DNA of 64,000 nt from Halobacillus kuroshimensis DSM 18393 (GTDB lineage Bacteria > Bacillota > Bacilli > Bacillales > Halobacillaceae): the NCBI RefSeq assembly GCF_000425705.1, contig NZ_AUDY01000008.1:434001-498000 (forward strand), in the 5' to 3' direction. Both the position numbers and the translations under genes were made by a program. The notes under the pieces are model-generated. The model saw only the letters and a program-made list of their open reading frames with translations, was not told the origin of the DNA and made no database searches. This document shows, in pieces, positions 1 to 9,283 of this stretch; the first letter of the stretch is position 1; each line of letters begins with the position of its first letter.

Positions 1-23
1 AGACGCGGAGAGGAGTGAACACT

Positions 24-797
24 TTGAATTCCAGCATTGCTATTGTTACAGGAGTGGGGAGGGAAAAAGGCATCGGTACAGCGGTATGTCACGCACTGGC
101 ATCATCAGGTGCGGATATTTTCTTCACTTATTGGTCGGCTTATGACCGATCGATGCCTTTCTATGACAAAGATAAAGATGAAGGATGGCCGGAAAAACTG
201 GAAGCGCAGATTCAGAAATCCGGCGTCCGTTGTGCGTCACTGGAGCTGGATTTATCGAAAAAAGAAGCCCCGGAAAAATTGCTCGATGTGGTGGAAGAAC
301 GCCTTGGTAGTCCTTCCATTCTTATAAACAATGCGACGTATTCGGTTGACGTAGACGTTACATCTATGGATGCGGAAGTTCTTGATGCCCATTACGAGGT
401 GAATGTCAGAGGCACGCTTTTGTTAACGACGGCTTTTGCAAGAAGAATCAAAGGCAGACACGGAGGAAGAGTGATTCATATGGTTTCCGGACAAGACAAA
501 TCACCGGAACCGGGAAACCTTGCCTATGTAACTACGAAAGGTGCGGTCTCGGCTTTTACAAAGTCAGCAGCGATTGAATTGGCGTCACTGCATATCACTG
601 TTAATGCTGTCGATCCAGGGCCGACAAACACAGGGTGGATGACCCGGGAGCTGGAAGATGAACTGAAACCGAAATTTCCCATGGGACGGATCGGTGAACC
701 CGAGGACGCTGCCCGCCTGATCTGCTTTCTTGCGGGAGAAGACGCTGGGTGGGTGACGGGTCAGATCATCCATTCAGATGGAGGCTTCCTATCATAA
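24..797 (+). CDS. SDR family NAD(P)-dependent oxidoreductase
   Basis: Short-chain dehydrogenase/reductase of 257 aa, probably cytosolic; the substrate cannot be read from sequence. It has the N-terminal cofactor loop (VTGVGREKGIG, a TGxxxGxG motif with an insertion typical of a Bacillus subgroup), NNAT at the NNAG position, catalytic YVTTK (YxxxK) and the C-terminal VTGQIIHSDGG. I chose the TTG at 24 because AGGAG at 11-15 lies 8 nt before it; a GTG at 15 in the same frame would have only 4 nt of spacing. It converges with the LysR gene at 839-1738. No clear terminator lies in the 41-nt gap. Confidence 0.85.
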   Translation: MNSSIAIVTGVGREKGIGTAVCHALASSGADIFFTYWSAYDRSMPFYDKDKDEGWPEKLEAQIQKSGVRCASLELDLSKKEAPEKLLDVVEERLGSPSILINNATYSVDVDVTSMDAEVLDAHYEVNVRGTLLLTTAFARRIKGRHGGRVIHMVSGQDKSPEPGNLAYVTTKGAVSAFTKSAAIELASLHITVNAVDPGPTNTGWMTRELEDELKPKFPMGRIGEPEDAARLICFLAGEDAGWVTGQIIHSDGGFLS

Positions 798-838
798 AAA
801 AACTCCATGGCTATCTAATTGGGACTGTCGCTTCTTTT

Positions 839-1738
839 TTAAGAAAGAGGTACCGTTTCTTTTACATAATCCCGTGACATCGAAATGAACTCCCGGGCTG
901 AAAAGGCGAGGTACTTATTCTTTTTCCATACGAGCCCCAATTCCAGACGGAGGTTGGGATGGGAGAGAGGAAGAACAGCGATATTTTTATCAGCCGCTTC
1001 CCGAGCAATATGACTCGGAAGCAGAGCTGCGCCGACTTTTGCCTCCACCATCTCAATCATAAAGTCCCTGTGGGAGCTGTGGCAGACGATATTCGGGTGA
1101 AATCCTGATGCCCGGCACTCTTCAATGATGCGGTCGTGAAGGGTGAAATCCTCCCGGTATAGAATGAAAGATTCATCCCGGAGTTCACTGAGATGGACGG
1201 TTTTCTTATCAGCTGTAGCTGTATCTTTATGGACGAGAAGCATCAAGGGGTCATCCACCACCTTCAACGTATGAAATTGCGACGATTCGACAGGGAGATT
1301 GCATACAAGTCCAAAATCCAGAGAACCGTCTTCAACGCCCTGCTTGATCATCTTCGATCCGACTTCACTTAGGAGAATGTCCACTTCGGGATATTTGTCA
1401 CGGTAATAACGGATGATTTTTGAGAAGAAGGCAGCTCCGGTAATCGGAGGAATACCGATCCGGATCTTTCCTTTTTTTACGTTCGTAATATCATCAAGCT
1501 CTGCCGTTAAGTTATGAAAGGCATCCAGGACTTGGATCGCATTAGCGAGGACTGCTTCCCCGGCATCAGTCAGCTGCAGAACCTTGGACCTGTAAAACAG
1601 CGGCACACCAAGCTCTGTCTCCATCAGCTTGACCGTTTTGCTTAACGAAGGCTGAGACACGTGCAGGGTAGCAGCGGCTTTCGTAAAGCTCATTTGTTTA
1701 GCCACTTCAGCAAAGTATTCCAAATGGCGGATATCCAT
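839..1738 (-). CDS. LysR family transcriptional regulator (CidR/YwbI-like)
   Basis: LysR-type regulator of 299 aa. The N-terminal winged HTH (about residues 16-36, with FTKAAATLHVSQPSLSK) is followed by a LysR substrate-binding domain. The N-terminus resembles B. subtilis CidR/YwbI, but specificity is not assignable from that. ATG 1738 is preferred over ATG 1744: the G-rich Shine-Dalgarno abuts the first ATG and is 6 nt from the second. It is divergent from malate synthase G and shares a 199-nt intergenic region holding a LysR-like dyad. It is therefore the obvious candidate regulator of the glycolate/glyoxylate genes (inference). Confidence 0.88.
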   Translation of the reverse strand: MDIRHLEYFAEVAKQMSFTKAAATLHVSQPSLSKTVKLMETELGVPLFYRSKVLQLTDAGEAVLANAIQVLDAFHNLTAELDDITNVKKGKIRIGIPPITGAAFFSKIIRYYRDKYPEVDILLSEVGSKMIKQGVEDGSLDFGLVCNLPVESSQFHTLKVVDDPLMLLVHKDTATADKKTVHLSELRDESFILYREDFTLHDRIIEECRASGFHPNIVCHSSHRDFMIEMVEAKVGAALLPSHIAREAADKNIAVLPLSHPNLRLELGLVWKKNKYLAFSAREFISMSRDYVKETVPLS

Positions 1739-1791
1739 ATCCATCCCCCCTGTAAAAAAATAGGTGCTTCGAATGTCCTGGTATAACTAAA

Positions 1792-1810
1792 TGGAATAAT
1801 AGTGATTCCA
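1792..1810. promoter_or_regulatory. Candidate LysR-type operator dyad
   Basis: TGGAAT and ATTCCA form a perfect 6-bp inverted repeat separated by 7 nt, between the divergent LysR gene and glcB. The size and position, upstream of the candidate glcB -35, fit a LysR recognition site. No binding evidence is available. Confidence 0.5.
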
Positions 1811-1819
1811 AATATGTAT

Positions 1820-1848
1820 TTTAGATATGTTCATTTCTATTATATGAT
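1820..1848 (+). promoter_or_regulatory. Candidate sigma-A promoter of glcB
   Basis: TTTAGA (1820-1825), a 17-nt spacer and TATGAT (1843-1848). The -10 is good and the -35 weak, which suits an activator-dependent promoter just downstream of the LysR dyad. Confidence 0.45.
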
Positions 1849-1885
1849 AGAAAGCAACCAATAGATAGAAATTTCCGACAATTAT

Positions 1886-1899
1886 TGGAAGCGTTTTCC
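1886..1899. promoter_or_regulatory. Candidate CcpA cre site upstream of glcB
   Basis: TGGAAGCGTTTTCC fits the cre consensus TGWAANCGNTNWCA at 12 of 14 positions, including the AANCGNT core. It lies between the glcB promoter and its ribosome binding site, where CcpA would act as a roadblock repressor. Confidence 0.55.
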
Positions 1900-1937
1900 G
1901 TCGGATGTTCTTTCAATTTACGAAGGAGGAATAAAGA

Positions 1938-4112
1938 ATGCAGGATTATGTAAAAGTGGGGAACATTCAAGTCGCTCCTGTCCTTTATGAATTTATTAAT
2001 AAACAAGCGGTGCCGGACAGCGGCATCTCCAGTGATGACTTCTGGGCCGGCCTTGAAGCCATCCTGCACCATCTCGCTCCAAAAAATAAGCAGCTGCTCG
2101 AAATCCGTGATGAGATGCAGAAAAAAATTGATGATTGGCATCTCAACCATGATCTGTCCAACAAAGAAGCCTATACGTCGTTTTTAAAGGAATTGGATTA
2201 CATTGAACCGGAAGTCGAGGACTATTCTATTTCCACAGAAAATATTGATGATGAAATCTCCCGCCAGGCAGGTCCTCAGCTTGTTGTACCTGTGAACAAT
2301 GCCCGGTATGCCATCAATGCTGCCAATGCCCGGTGGGGAAGCTTGTATGATGCCTTATATGGGACGGATGTGATCAGTGAAGCAGATGGAGCCGAACCTA
2401 AAGGAGACTACAATCCCGTCCGCGGCGAAAAGGTCATCACTTATGCGAAATCGTTTCTTGACCGTACGTTCCCTCTTGCTGATGGCTCACATGAAGACGT
2501 GGAAGGCTACAGCATTTTTGACGGCCGCTTGAAAGTAAAAACGTCATCGGAGCCGACGGAGTTGAAATATCCGGAGCAGCTGGCCGGATTTACTGGAGGC
2601 CCTGATGCACCGGCGGGTGTTCTGCTTGTGAACAATGGTCTACATGTCGAGATACAAATCAACCGTAATGATCCGATCGGTCAGACGGACAAGGCTGGTG
2701 TAAAAGATGTGCTTGTCGAATCAGCAGTGACGACAATTATGGATTTTGAAGACTCTGTCACGGCCGTGGACGCGGACGATAAGGTCGAAGTTTATCAAAA
2801 TTACCTCGGTCTGTTAAAAGGAGATCTTTCTGTCACTTTTCAAAAAGGAGACCGTGAGATCAAGAGGGAACTGAACCCGGACCGGACGTATACGACTCCG
2901 GACGGAAGTTCCCTGATCCTATCCGGGCGCTCTCTTATGTTTGCTAGGAATGTCGGACATCTCATGACTACAGATGCGGTTCTTGATCAGAACGGGGAGG
3001 AAGTACCCGAGGGAATTCTGGATACCGTTGTCACCGGCCTGCTGGCAAAGCATGATCTGTTAAAAAATGGACCATATCAAAACTCGGCCAAGGGCTCTGT
3101 ATATATTGTGAAACCGAAGATGCATGGTTCCAAAGAAGTGGCCTTTGCCAACGAGTTATTCAACCGGACAGAACAGCTTCTCGGTTATGAAACGAACACA
3201 TTGAAAATCGGCGTTATGGATGAAGAACGCCGCACAACTTTGAATTTGAAGGCATGTATAAATGAAGTGAAAGAGCGCATCGCATTTATTAATACCGGAT
3301 TTCTTGACCGGACCGGCGATGAAATCCACACATCTATGGAAGCGGGGCCGGTCATCCGCAAAAATGATATGAAAGATTCCGCATGGCTTCAAGGTTATGA
3401 AAAATCGAACGTCCTTGTCGGTGTCCATGCCGGATTCCGCGGCCGGGCGCAGATTGGAAAAGGAATGTGGGCGATGCCGGATCGTATGGCAGAGATGATT
3501 GCTGTGAAGGACGGCCAGTTGAAGGCGGGGGCGAACACAGCTTGGGTCCCTTCCCCGACAGCGGCAACCCTTCATGCCCTTCACTACCATGAAGTGGATA
3601 CAGCTGATGTTCAAAAAGAAATTTCCGGAGACCCTTCCATTCTTCAGCAGGACATTTTGAAGGTCCCTGTAGCAAAAGACAGAGACTGGAGGGAAGAGGA
3701 TATCCAGCATGAACTGGATAACAATGCCCAGGGAATTCTCGGCTATGTCGTCCGCTGGGTGGAGCATGGTGTCGGCTGTTCTAAAGTCCCGAACATCGAC
3801 GACGTTGAATTGATGGAAGACCGGGCGACGCTCCGGATTTCGAGCCAGCATATGGCGAACTGGCTTCATCATGGTATCGTGCAGGAAGAGCAGGTGATGG
3901 AAACGTTGAAGCGGATGGCGAAGGTCGTGGATGAACAGAATGCAGACGATCCTGATTACAAAGCGATGTCTCAAAACTTTGAACAAAGTGTGGCTTTCCA
4001 GGCTGCCTGTGACCTTGTATTCAAAGGAAAAGAACAGCCGAACGGCTATACCGAACCGATTCTTCACAGGCGCCGGCGTGAAGCGAAACAGAAACAGTAT
4101 GCCAGCCATTAA
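1938..4112 (+). CDS. glcB: Malate synthase G
   Basis: Condenses glyoxylate with acetyl-CoA to give malate (EC 2.3.3.9). The 724-aa length is that of the monomeric G isoform, not the ~530-aa A form. Family signatures seen: [14 protein letters not shown] (around residue 455, carrying a catalytic Asp in the family), [17 protein letters not shown] and [23 protein letters not shown] lies about 9 nt before the ATG. It is followed by glycolate oxidase genes, so it most likely consumes glyoxylate made from glycolate. No isocitrate lyase is present. Expected control is by the divergent LysR protein and CcpA. Confidence 0.97.
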   Translation: MQDYVKVGNIQVAPVLYEFINKQAVPDSGISSDDFWAGLEAILHHLAPKNKQLLEIRDEMQKKIDDWHLNHDLSNKEAYTSFLKELDYIEPEVEDYSISTENIDDEISRQAGPQLVVPVNNARYAINAANARWGSLYDALYGTDVISEADGAEPKGDYNPVRGEKVITYAKSFLDRTFPLADGSHEDVEGYSIFDGRLKVKTSSEPTELKYPEQLAGFTGGPDAPAGVLLVNNGLHVEIQINRNDPIGQTDKAGVKDVLVESAVTTIMDFEDSVTAVDADDKVEVYQNYLGLLKGDLSVTFQKGDREIKRELNPDRTYTTPDGSSLILSGRSLMFARNVGHLMTTDAVLDQNGEEVPEGILDTVVTGLLAKHDLLKNGPYQNSAKGSVYIVKPKMHGSKEVAFANELFNRTEQLLGYETNTLKIGVMDEERRTTLNLKACINEVKERIAFINTGFLDRTGDEIHTSMEAGPVIRKNDMKDSAWLQGYEKSNVLVGVHAGFRGRAQIGKGMWAMPDRMAEMIAVKDGQLKAGANTAWVPSPTAATLHALHYHEVDTADVQKEISGDPSILQQDILKVPVAKDRDWREEDIQHELDNNAQGILGYVVRWVEHGVGCSKVPNIDDVELMEDRATLRISSQHMANWLHHGIVQEEQVMETLKRMAKVVDEQNADDPDYKAMSQNFEQSVAFQAACDLVFKGKEQPNGYTEPILHRRRREAKQKQYASH

Positions 4113-4118
4113 GGAAAG

Positions 4119-4138
4119 GGAGCCGGAATTCCGGCTCC
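4119..4138 (+). terminator. Hairpin between glcB and glcE
   Basis: A perfect 20-bp palindrome (8-bp GC-rich arms, AATT loop) directly after glcB, followed only by a weak T-rich stretch. Probably a leaky terminator or mRNA-end stabiliser between glcB and the glcEFD genes. Confidence 0.6.
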
Positions 4139-4186
4139 TGTTCTCTTTCTGGAAAGGCATGGGGGAAATCAGAAGGGAGGACCAAG

Positions 4187-5458
4187 ATGGATACACAGGA
4201 ACATGTAGAGCTTCATGATCTTTATGGGAATAGAGGCAGCGAATGGCACGAACCTGTCAGTGAAGAAGAAATCTGCGAACGGTTGAAGCGGGCCCATGAA
4301 GAAGGTCGGAAGGTTGCCATTGAATCGGGAGGGACAAAGCGCGGGTATGGTGGAGCGAGGGGAGAATACGACTGGACACTATCCTTGAAGAAGTATAAAG
4401 GAATTGTAGAACATAACGCCGGAGATATGACGATAACGGTGAAGCCCGGGACGACCATAGCTGAACTGCAGCGCTTTTTGCAGGAGTACGGCCAGCAGGT
4501 GTCGCTTGATCCGCACTGGCCGGAGCAGGCAACGATCGGCGGGGTGATTTCTGCCAATGAAAGTGGGCCGAAGCGGTTGGCTTACGGGTCTGCCCGTGAT
4601 CTCGTCATCGGCCTCCGTATCGTCTACCCCGATGGAAGGATCATCCGCACAGGCGGTAAGGTCGTAAAAAATGTTGCCGGGTATGACATGAATAAACTGT
4701 TTATTGGTGCAATGGGGACGCTGGGTGTGATCAGTGAAATTACGATGAAACTGCGCCCTGCTCCTAAATATGAAAGCCTCGCCCTCGTGTCTGTACCGGA
4801 GGGAGAGGAAGAAAAGCTCCGCCTTCTGGCCGTGGAAATCCAGGATGCCATGATCGAGCCCGTAACACTTGAAATCCTAACCCCGGCGTTGGCGGAAAAG
4901 CTTACAGGGACCCGGGCCTTTACCCTCCTTGTCGGTTATGAGGATGTGGAGTGTTCCGTGAAGGAGCAGGAGGGATGGATGATCCATCACAAACCGGAGA
5001 ATGCGGTTCTGGAGATCCTGCATGAGGAAGAAGCCCGGAAGTTCTGGGAGCGCTTTGCCGTCACCGTGCCTAACACTCACACAAAGGAAAAAGATCTGTG
5101 TGCCGTTTTGAAGGCAGGGACAAAGAATATGGATGTGTTCACGATGATGACCACGGCTCTTGACCTCGGTATCAGTCACCTTGTCGATATTGAAGCCCAT
5201 GGAGGTCTCGGTCATGGAATAAGTGAATATGTTGTCCGAGGTCAGCAAGATAATATAATCGCTGTCATTGAGGGGTTGAGAGCAGCGGCCGAACAAAAAG
5301 GGGGGTACATCGTCATTAAACAGCTGCCTTTTCATTTGAGGAAGAAGGTGGATGTTTGGGGGAGAAATCCGGGGCACTTTTCCTTGATGGAAGGAATTAA
5401 AAAAGCGGTCGATCCTTATGGTGTGTGTAATCTCCAGCGTTACATAGGAGGGATTTAA
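4187..5458 (+). CDS. glcE: Glycolate oxidase FAD-binding subunit GlcE-like
   Basis: FAD-linked oxidoreductase of 423 aa with a PCMH-type FAD domain in the N-terminal half (GGVISANESGP, then GSARDLVIGLRIVYPDG), as in GlcE of glycolate oxidase. E. coli GlcE is shorter, about 350 aa. GGGAGG precedes the ATG at good spacing. It is followed 1 nt later by the iron-sulfur subunit and then GlcD, giving the order E-F-D rather than the E. coli D-E-F. The complex should oxidise glycolate to glyoxylate and pass electrons to the membrane quinone pool. A lactate-type substrate cannot be excluded. Confidence 0.88.
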   Translation: MDTQEHVELHDLYGNRGSEWHEPVSEEEICERLKRAHEEGRKVAIESGGTKRGYGGARGEYDWTLSLKKYKGIVEHNAGDMTITVKPGTTIAELQRFLQEYGQQVSLDPHWPEQATIGGVISANESGPKRLAYGSARDLVIGLRIVYPDGRIIRTGGKVVKNVAGYDMNKLFIGAMGTLGVISEITMKLRPAPKYESLALVSVPEGEEEKLRLLAVEIQDAMIEPVTLEILTPALAEKLTGTRAFTLLVGYEDVECSVKEQEGWMIHHKPENAVLEILHEEEARKFWERFAVTVPNTHTKEKDLCAVLKAGTKNMDVFTMMTTALDLGISHLVDIEAHGGLGHGISEYVVRGQQDNIIAVIEGLRAAAEQKGGYIVIKQLPFHLRKKVDVWGRNPGHFSLMEGIKKAVDPYGVCNLQRYIGGI

Positions 5459-5459
5459 C

Positions 5460-6824
5460 TTGCTGAAAGAACTCATGAAAAAGAAAGACGCTTCTCTTCC
5501 CTGTGAAGAAAATACGCTCAGTAATTACTTTGCAAAAGACCATCCCGATGAAGCGAAGTGGGCGGATTGTGTGCACTGCGGGATGTGTCTGGAAGCCTGC
5601 CCGACGTATTTGGAAACAGGTCAGGAGCAGCATTCTCCCAGGGGACGTGTCCATTTAATCAAGTCTGTAGCAGAAGGGAAATTGAACGTGAACGAAGCTT
5701 TTGCTGATCCCGTTTTTCAATGTCTGGACTGCCGGGCATGCACGACAGCCTGTCCGGCTGATGTCGATGTCGGGGGGCTGATTGAGGAAGCACGGGGACA
5801 GGTGCGTCAGGCGATGCCGCTTCGTGGATGGAAAGGAGCAGCGGGAAGCTTTTTCCTAAAACGGCTGTTCCCCCATCCGAACCGTATGCAGACGGTGAGC
5901 GGATTGTTAAAGCTTTATCAGCAGAGTGGTCTGCAGAAGGTAATGCGCCGTTCCGGGGCGATGAAGGTGATGCCGGATCACCTGGCAGGAATGGAAGCGA
6001 TTATGCCGGAAATGAAAGCTTCTGTGCAGAAAACGTATAAAAACGTAGACCTCATTCCCGCTAAAGGGGCAGTCAAGGCAAGAGTGGCTATGCTGACCGG
6101 TTGTATCATGGATGTCATGTTCGGGGATATCAATGAATCGACCATCCATGTCCTTACTTACAATGGGAATGAAGTGACCCTTCCGAAACAACAGACGTGC
6201 TGCGGGGCACTCCACGTGCACGCCGGCGATCGTGATACGGGGCGGAAACTTGCCAAACAAAATATCGAAGCGTTCGAAGATGCCGGCAAAGTGATCGTCA
6301 ATGCCGCCGGGTGCGGGTGTGCCCTGAAAGAATACCCGGAGCTTTTCAAGGATGATCCGGAGTGGCGCGACCGGGCTGAAAAATTCGCGGCAAAAGTGGA
6401 GGACGTTTCCAAGTACTTATGTGACACAGGTTACGTGAAGCCGGAAAGTCGAATCCACAAAAGCATTACCTATCATGATGCCTGCCACCTGGCTCACGGG
6501 CAGGGTGTGCGCCACGAACCCAGGCAGATGCTGCAGGATATCCCCGGGGTTGAGTATAAAGAGATGAAAAATGCAGACACCTGTTGTGGAAGTGCCGGAA
6601 TTTATAACCTGACCAACCCGGAAATGGCGGGTGCCGTGCTCGATCGGAAAATGGCGGACGTCCCAGAAGATGTGGAGATGATTTCGATGGGAAATCCAGG
6701 CTGCATGCTGCAAATGGCGATGGGTGTTCAAAAATACGGACGGCGCAGTGAAATCGTCCATACGATCCAGCTGCTGGACTGGGCGTATCAAAAGGATGAG
6801 CAGGCGGCCGGAAAGAAAGGGTGA
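5460..6824 (+). CDS. glcF: Glycolate oxidase iron-sulfur subunit GlcF-like
   Basis: 454-aa (Fe-S)-binding protein. Two ferredoxin-like 4Fe-4S motifs sit near residues 40 and 87 (CVHCGMCLEACP, CLDCRACTTACP). Two CCG-type cysteine-rich domains follow (CCGALHVHAGD and CCGSAGIYN). This layout is that of GlcF and related 2-hydroxyacid oxidase subunits, which move electrons from the flavin subunits to the membrane. It starts at TTG 5460, one base after the glcE stop, with GGAGG overlapping the glcE end: tight translational coupling. Confidence 0.93.
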   Translation: MLKELMKKKDASLPCEENTLSNYFAKDHPDEAKWADCVHCGMCLEACPTYLETGQEQHSPRGRVHLIKSVAEGKLNVNEAFADPVFQCLDCRACTTACPADVDVGGLIEEARGQVRQAMPLRGWKGAAGSFFLKRLFPHPNRMQTVSGLLKLYQQSGLQKVMRRSGAMKVMPDHLAGMEAIMPEMKASVQKTYKNVDLIPAKGAVKARVAMLTGCIMDVMFGDINESTIHVLTYNGNEVTLPKQQTCCGALHVHAGDRDTGRKLAKQNIEAFEDAGKVIVNAAGCGCALKEYPELFKDDPEWRDRAEKFAAKVEDVSKYLCDTGYVKPESRIHKSITYHDACHLAHGQGVRHEPRQMLQDIPGVEYKEMKNADTCCGSAGIYNLTNPEMAGAVLDRKMADVPEDVEMISMGNPGCMLQMAMGVQKYGRRSEIVHTIQLLDWAYQKDEQAAGKKG

Positions 6825-6830
6825 GGACAA

Positions 6831-8294
6831 ATGTTGAAAAGAAAAAAGCAGAACAAAGTGGACCCTCATATCCGCAGCTTGACAAAAATTGTCGGGGAGA
6901 GTGAAATTCTTTATAAGCCTGAAGATTTGATTTCTTACGACTGTGATGGATTCACCGTTCATAAAGCTCTTCCAAAAGCGGTCGTGTTTCCGAAAAATAC
7001 AGAAGAAGTAGCGGCCCTCGTCCAGTACTGCCATATGAATCACCTGCCGTTCCTCGCCCGCGGCGCCGGGACCGGTTTGAGCGGCGGGGCCATTCCGCTG
7101 AATGAGGAGATCATTATCAGTCTCGTAAAGATGAAGCAGCTGTTATGTGTGGACTATGAAAACCGTCAGGCGGTTGTGCAGCCGGGCTACGTCAACTTAA
7201 AGCTCACCAATTCCATATCGGATAAGGGGTACTATTATGCCCCGGATCCTTCAAGTCAGTATGTGTGTACCATTGGAGGAAACGTAGCGGAAAATGCCGG
7301 CGGGGCTCATTGTCTGAAATACGGGGTGACCACCAACCATATTCTCGGACTGGAAGTCGTCCTGCCTCATGGAGAGGTCATCGAAATCGGCGGTGAGGGT
7401 GCTCCAGACAGTCCCGGCTATGATCTGATGGGGCTTTTGACCGGTTCTGAAGGTACACTTGGCATTGTTACGAAAATCACTGTCCGGATCCTTAAGAGTC
7501 CTCAGGGGAAAAAGACGGTTCTTGCTTATTTCGATGATGTAGAGGAGGGGAGCCGGGCGGTTTCGGATATTATCGCTGCCGGCATTGTCCCTGCAGCCCT
7601 TGAAATGATGGACAAAACAGCTATTGAAGGAGTGGAGGCAGGGACATTTCCCGTCGGTCACCCGCCGGATATAGAAGCTTTCCTTCTGATAGAGGTAGAT
7701 GGAATCATGGCCGGTTTAGAAGAGCAGATCGAACAGATTCTCGAAGTCTGTGAAAGCTGGAATGTACGGGAGGTGAAAGTAGCGAAAAGTGAAGAAGAAC
7801 GGTCCCGCTGGTGGGCCAACCGCAAAACCGGATTCGGAGCGATGGGGGCGATATCCCCGGATTACCTCGTCCAGGACGGGGTGATTCCTAGAAGCCGTCT
7901 TCCGGAGGTGCTGAAGGAAATTGAGAAAATCAGCCGCGAGTCAGGTCTGCGGATCGCTAACATTTTTCATGCTGGAGACGGCAATCTGCACCCGCTGATC
8001 CTGTTTGATTCCCGAGTCCCGGGAGAAACCGAAAAAGCCCTTCAGGCAGGAACCGCCTGCTTGAAAGCCTGCGCGGATGTGGGAGGTTCGATTACCGGGG
8101 AGCATGGAGTCGGGATTGAGAAAAAAGAAGAGATGCGCTTCATTTTTACAGAAGAAGAAATTGAAGCTCAGTTGGATATCCGTGATGTCTTCAACCCTTA
8201 TGATCTACTTAACCAGGGCAAGCTGTTCCCTAAGCCGAGCCGGTGTATGGATGTCAAAAAAATCGTCAAAGACACGGTGGCTGTTCAATCTTAA
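6831..8294 (+). CDS. glcD: Glycolate oxidase FAD subunit GlcD
   Basis: 487-aa FAD-linked oxidase, the catalytic subunit. N-terminal PCMH FAD domain (ARGAGTGLSGGAIP, GGNVAENAGGAHCLKYG) and C-terminal FAD-oxidase domain with HAGDGNLHPLI and TGEHGVGIEKK, the hallmarks of the GlcD/D-lactate dehydrogenase family. It begins 6 nt after glcF, behind a GGGTGAGG site. With GlcE and GlcF it would make the three-subunit glycolate oxidase. A D-lactate substrate is the main alternative; malate synthase G upstream argues for glycolate. Confidence 0.93.
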   Translation: MLKRKKQNKVDPHIRSLTKIVGESEILYKPEDLISYDCDGFTVHKALPKAVVFPKNTEEVAALVQYCHMNHLPFLARGAGTGLSGGAIPLNEEIIISLVKMKQLLCVDYENRQAVVQPGYVNLKLTNSISDKGYYYAPDPSSQYVCTIGGNVAENAGGAHCLKYGVTTNHILGLEVVLPHGEVIEIGGEGAPDSPGYDLMGLLTGSEGTLGIVTKITVRILKSPQGKKTVLAYFDDVEEGSRAVSDIIAAGIVPAALEMMDKTAIEGVEAGTFPVGHPPDIEAFLLIEVDGIMAGLEEQIEQILEVCESWNVREVKVAKSEEERSRWWANRKTGFGAMGAISPDYLVQDGVIPRSRLPEVLKEIEKISRESGLRIANIFHAGDGNLHPLILFDSRVPGETEKALQAGTACLKACADVGGSITGEHGVGIEKKEEMRFIFTEEEIEAQLDIRDVFNPYDLLNQGKLFPKPSRCMDVKKIVKDTVAVQS

Positions 8295-8310
8295 AAAGGA
8301 GGGTATCATA

Positions 8311-9087
8311 ATGAAATTTGTGCGCGTATCCTATGCGGGTCAGAATTATGAAGCAACCATACATGGAGATGATGTCAGTTTTATAGAAGGAGATAAATAT
8401 GGCAGCTGGCGATACACTGGTGAGGTGCGTCCGCTTGATCAAGTACGCCTGCTTGCTCCGGTGGAACCAAAGAAGGTGATCGGTATCGGGGCCAACTATG
8501 TAGCGGGAGTAGAAGAACGCCCGGAAAAAATCCCTGATCTTCCTGTTTTTTTTCTGAAGCCTTCTTCTTCTGTCATTGGTCCGGAGCAGGACATAGAAAT
8601 CCCTGAACCGATCGAAGAAGTGAAATTCGAGTCTGAACTGGCTGTTGTCATTGGGAAGGAAGCAAAGAATATAGCTGAGACGGATGTATATGATTACATT
8701 TTCGGCTATACAATCGGTAATGATGTGACCGCTCCACAGTTTTTTCATGAGGATGGACATTGGACCGTTGGAAAAGCTTTTGATACATTCACACCGCTTG
8801 GTCCGGTCGTGGAAACCGATATCCGACCCGAGGAAGTTTTCGTCAAAGCGGATATCAATGGGGTGGAGACGCAGAACAGTCCGACAAGCTTGATGATTGT
8901 CCCGCTTGCTCCAATGATCGCTTATTTATCAAAGGTGATGACGCTTCATCCCGGAGATGTCATTTTAACAGGAAGTCCGCTTGGAGCCCATTTCGTGAAG
9001 GACCAGGATATCATTGAGTGTAGAATCGATGATATAGGGGTGTTAAGAAATAAAGCTGTCCGATCTTCTGTTTCCATCGAATCATAG
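8311..9087 (+). CDS. Fumarylacetoacetate hydrolase family protein
   Basis: 258-aa FAH-fold enzyme. The conserved metal-binding acidic stretch is visible (EEVKFESELAVVIG, with the ExE pair), as are GYTIGNDVTA and GDVILTGSPLG. Family members hydrolyse or isomerise 2-oxo/acylpyruvate compounds; the substrate here is unknown. ATG 8311 follows AAGGAGGG at 8 nt; an open frame extends upstream into glcD but has no start signal. It closes the glc operon, so it may remove a keto-enol by-product such as enol-oxaloacetate (speculative). Confidence 0.9.
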   Translation: MKFVRVSYAGQNYEATIHGDDVSFIEGDKYGSWRYTGEVRPLDQVRLLAPVEPKKVIGIGANYVAGVEERPEKIPDLPVFFLKPSSSVIGPEQDIEIPEPIEEVKFESELAVVIGKEAKNIAETDVYDYIFGYTIGNDVTAPQFFHEDGHWTVGKAFDTFTPLGPVVETDIRPEEVFVKADINGVETQNSPTSLMIVPLAPMIAYLSKVMTLHPGDVILTGSPLGAHFVKDQDIIECRIDDIGVLRNKAVRSSVSIES

Positions 9088-9102
9088 AGGTGTATTTCTG
9101 GG

Positions 9103-9146
9103 ACCTGTCCTGTGAAAAAGAAACGGTATTCATAGGGCAGGTTTTG
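9103..9146 (+). terminator. Probable terminator after the FAH gene
   Basis: ACCTGTCCT pairs with AGGGCAGGT (one G-U pair) across a 22-nt loop, followed by TTTTGT. It separates the glc operon from the permease gene. Confidence 0.55.
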
Positions 9147-9184
9147 TCGTTATTTGTATATTTAACAAAATTTTCTAAATTTTA

Positions 9185-9213
9185 TTGAAACTATCATCAG
9201 GTGACCTTATAAT
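9185..9213 (+). promoter_or_regulatory. Sigma-A promoter of the lactate/glycolate permease
   Basis: TTGAAA (9185-9190), exactly 17 nt, then TATAAT (9208-9213). A near-consensus housekeeping promoter in front of the permease gene. Confidence 0.8.
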
Positions 9214-9219
9214 GTTTAA

Positions 9220-9233
9220 AGGAAGCGCTTACA
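9220..9233. promoter_or_regulatory. Candidate CcpA cre site at the permease transcription start
   Basis: AGGAAGCGCTTACA contains the cre core (AAGCGCTT) and fits the 14-nt consensus at 12 positions. It begins about 7 nt after the -10, so it covers the expected transcription start, a classic position for catabolite repression. Confidence 0.6.
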
Positions 9234-9283
9234 GCAAGGGGATTCAACAATGGAATAGGATTAAAAAAGATGGAGGGTGAACA

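Noticed and set aside
3156-4196. Long open frame antisense to malate synthase G (346 codons)
   Set aside because: It is the shadow of the glcB coding frame: no ribosome binding site and no family similarity recognised.
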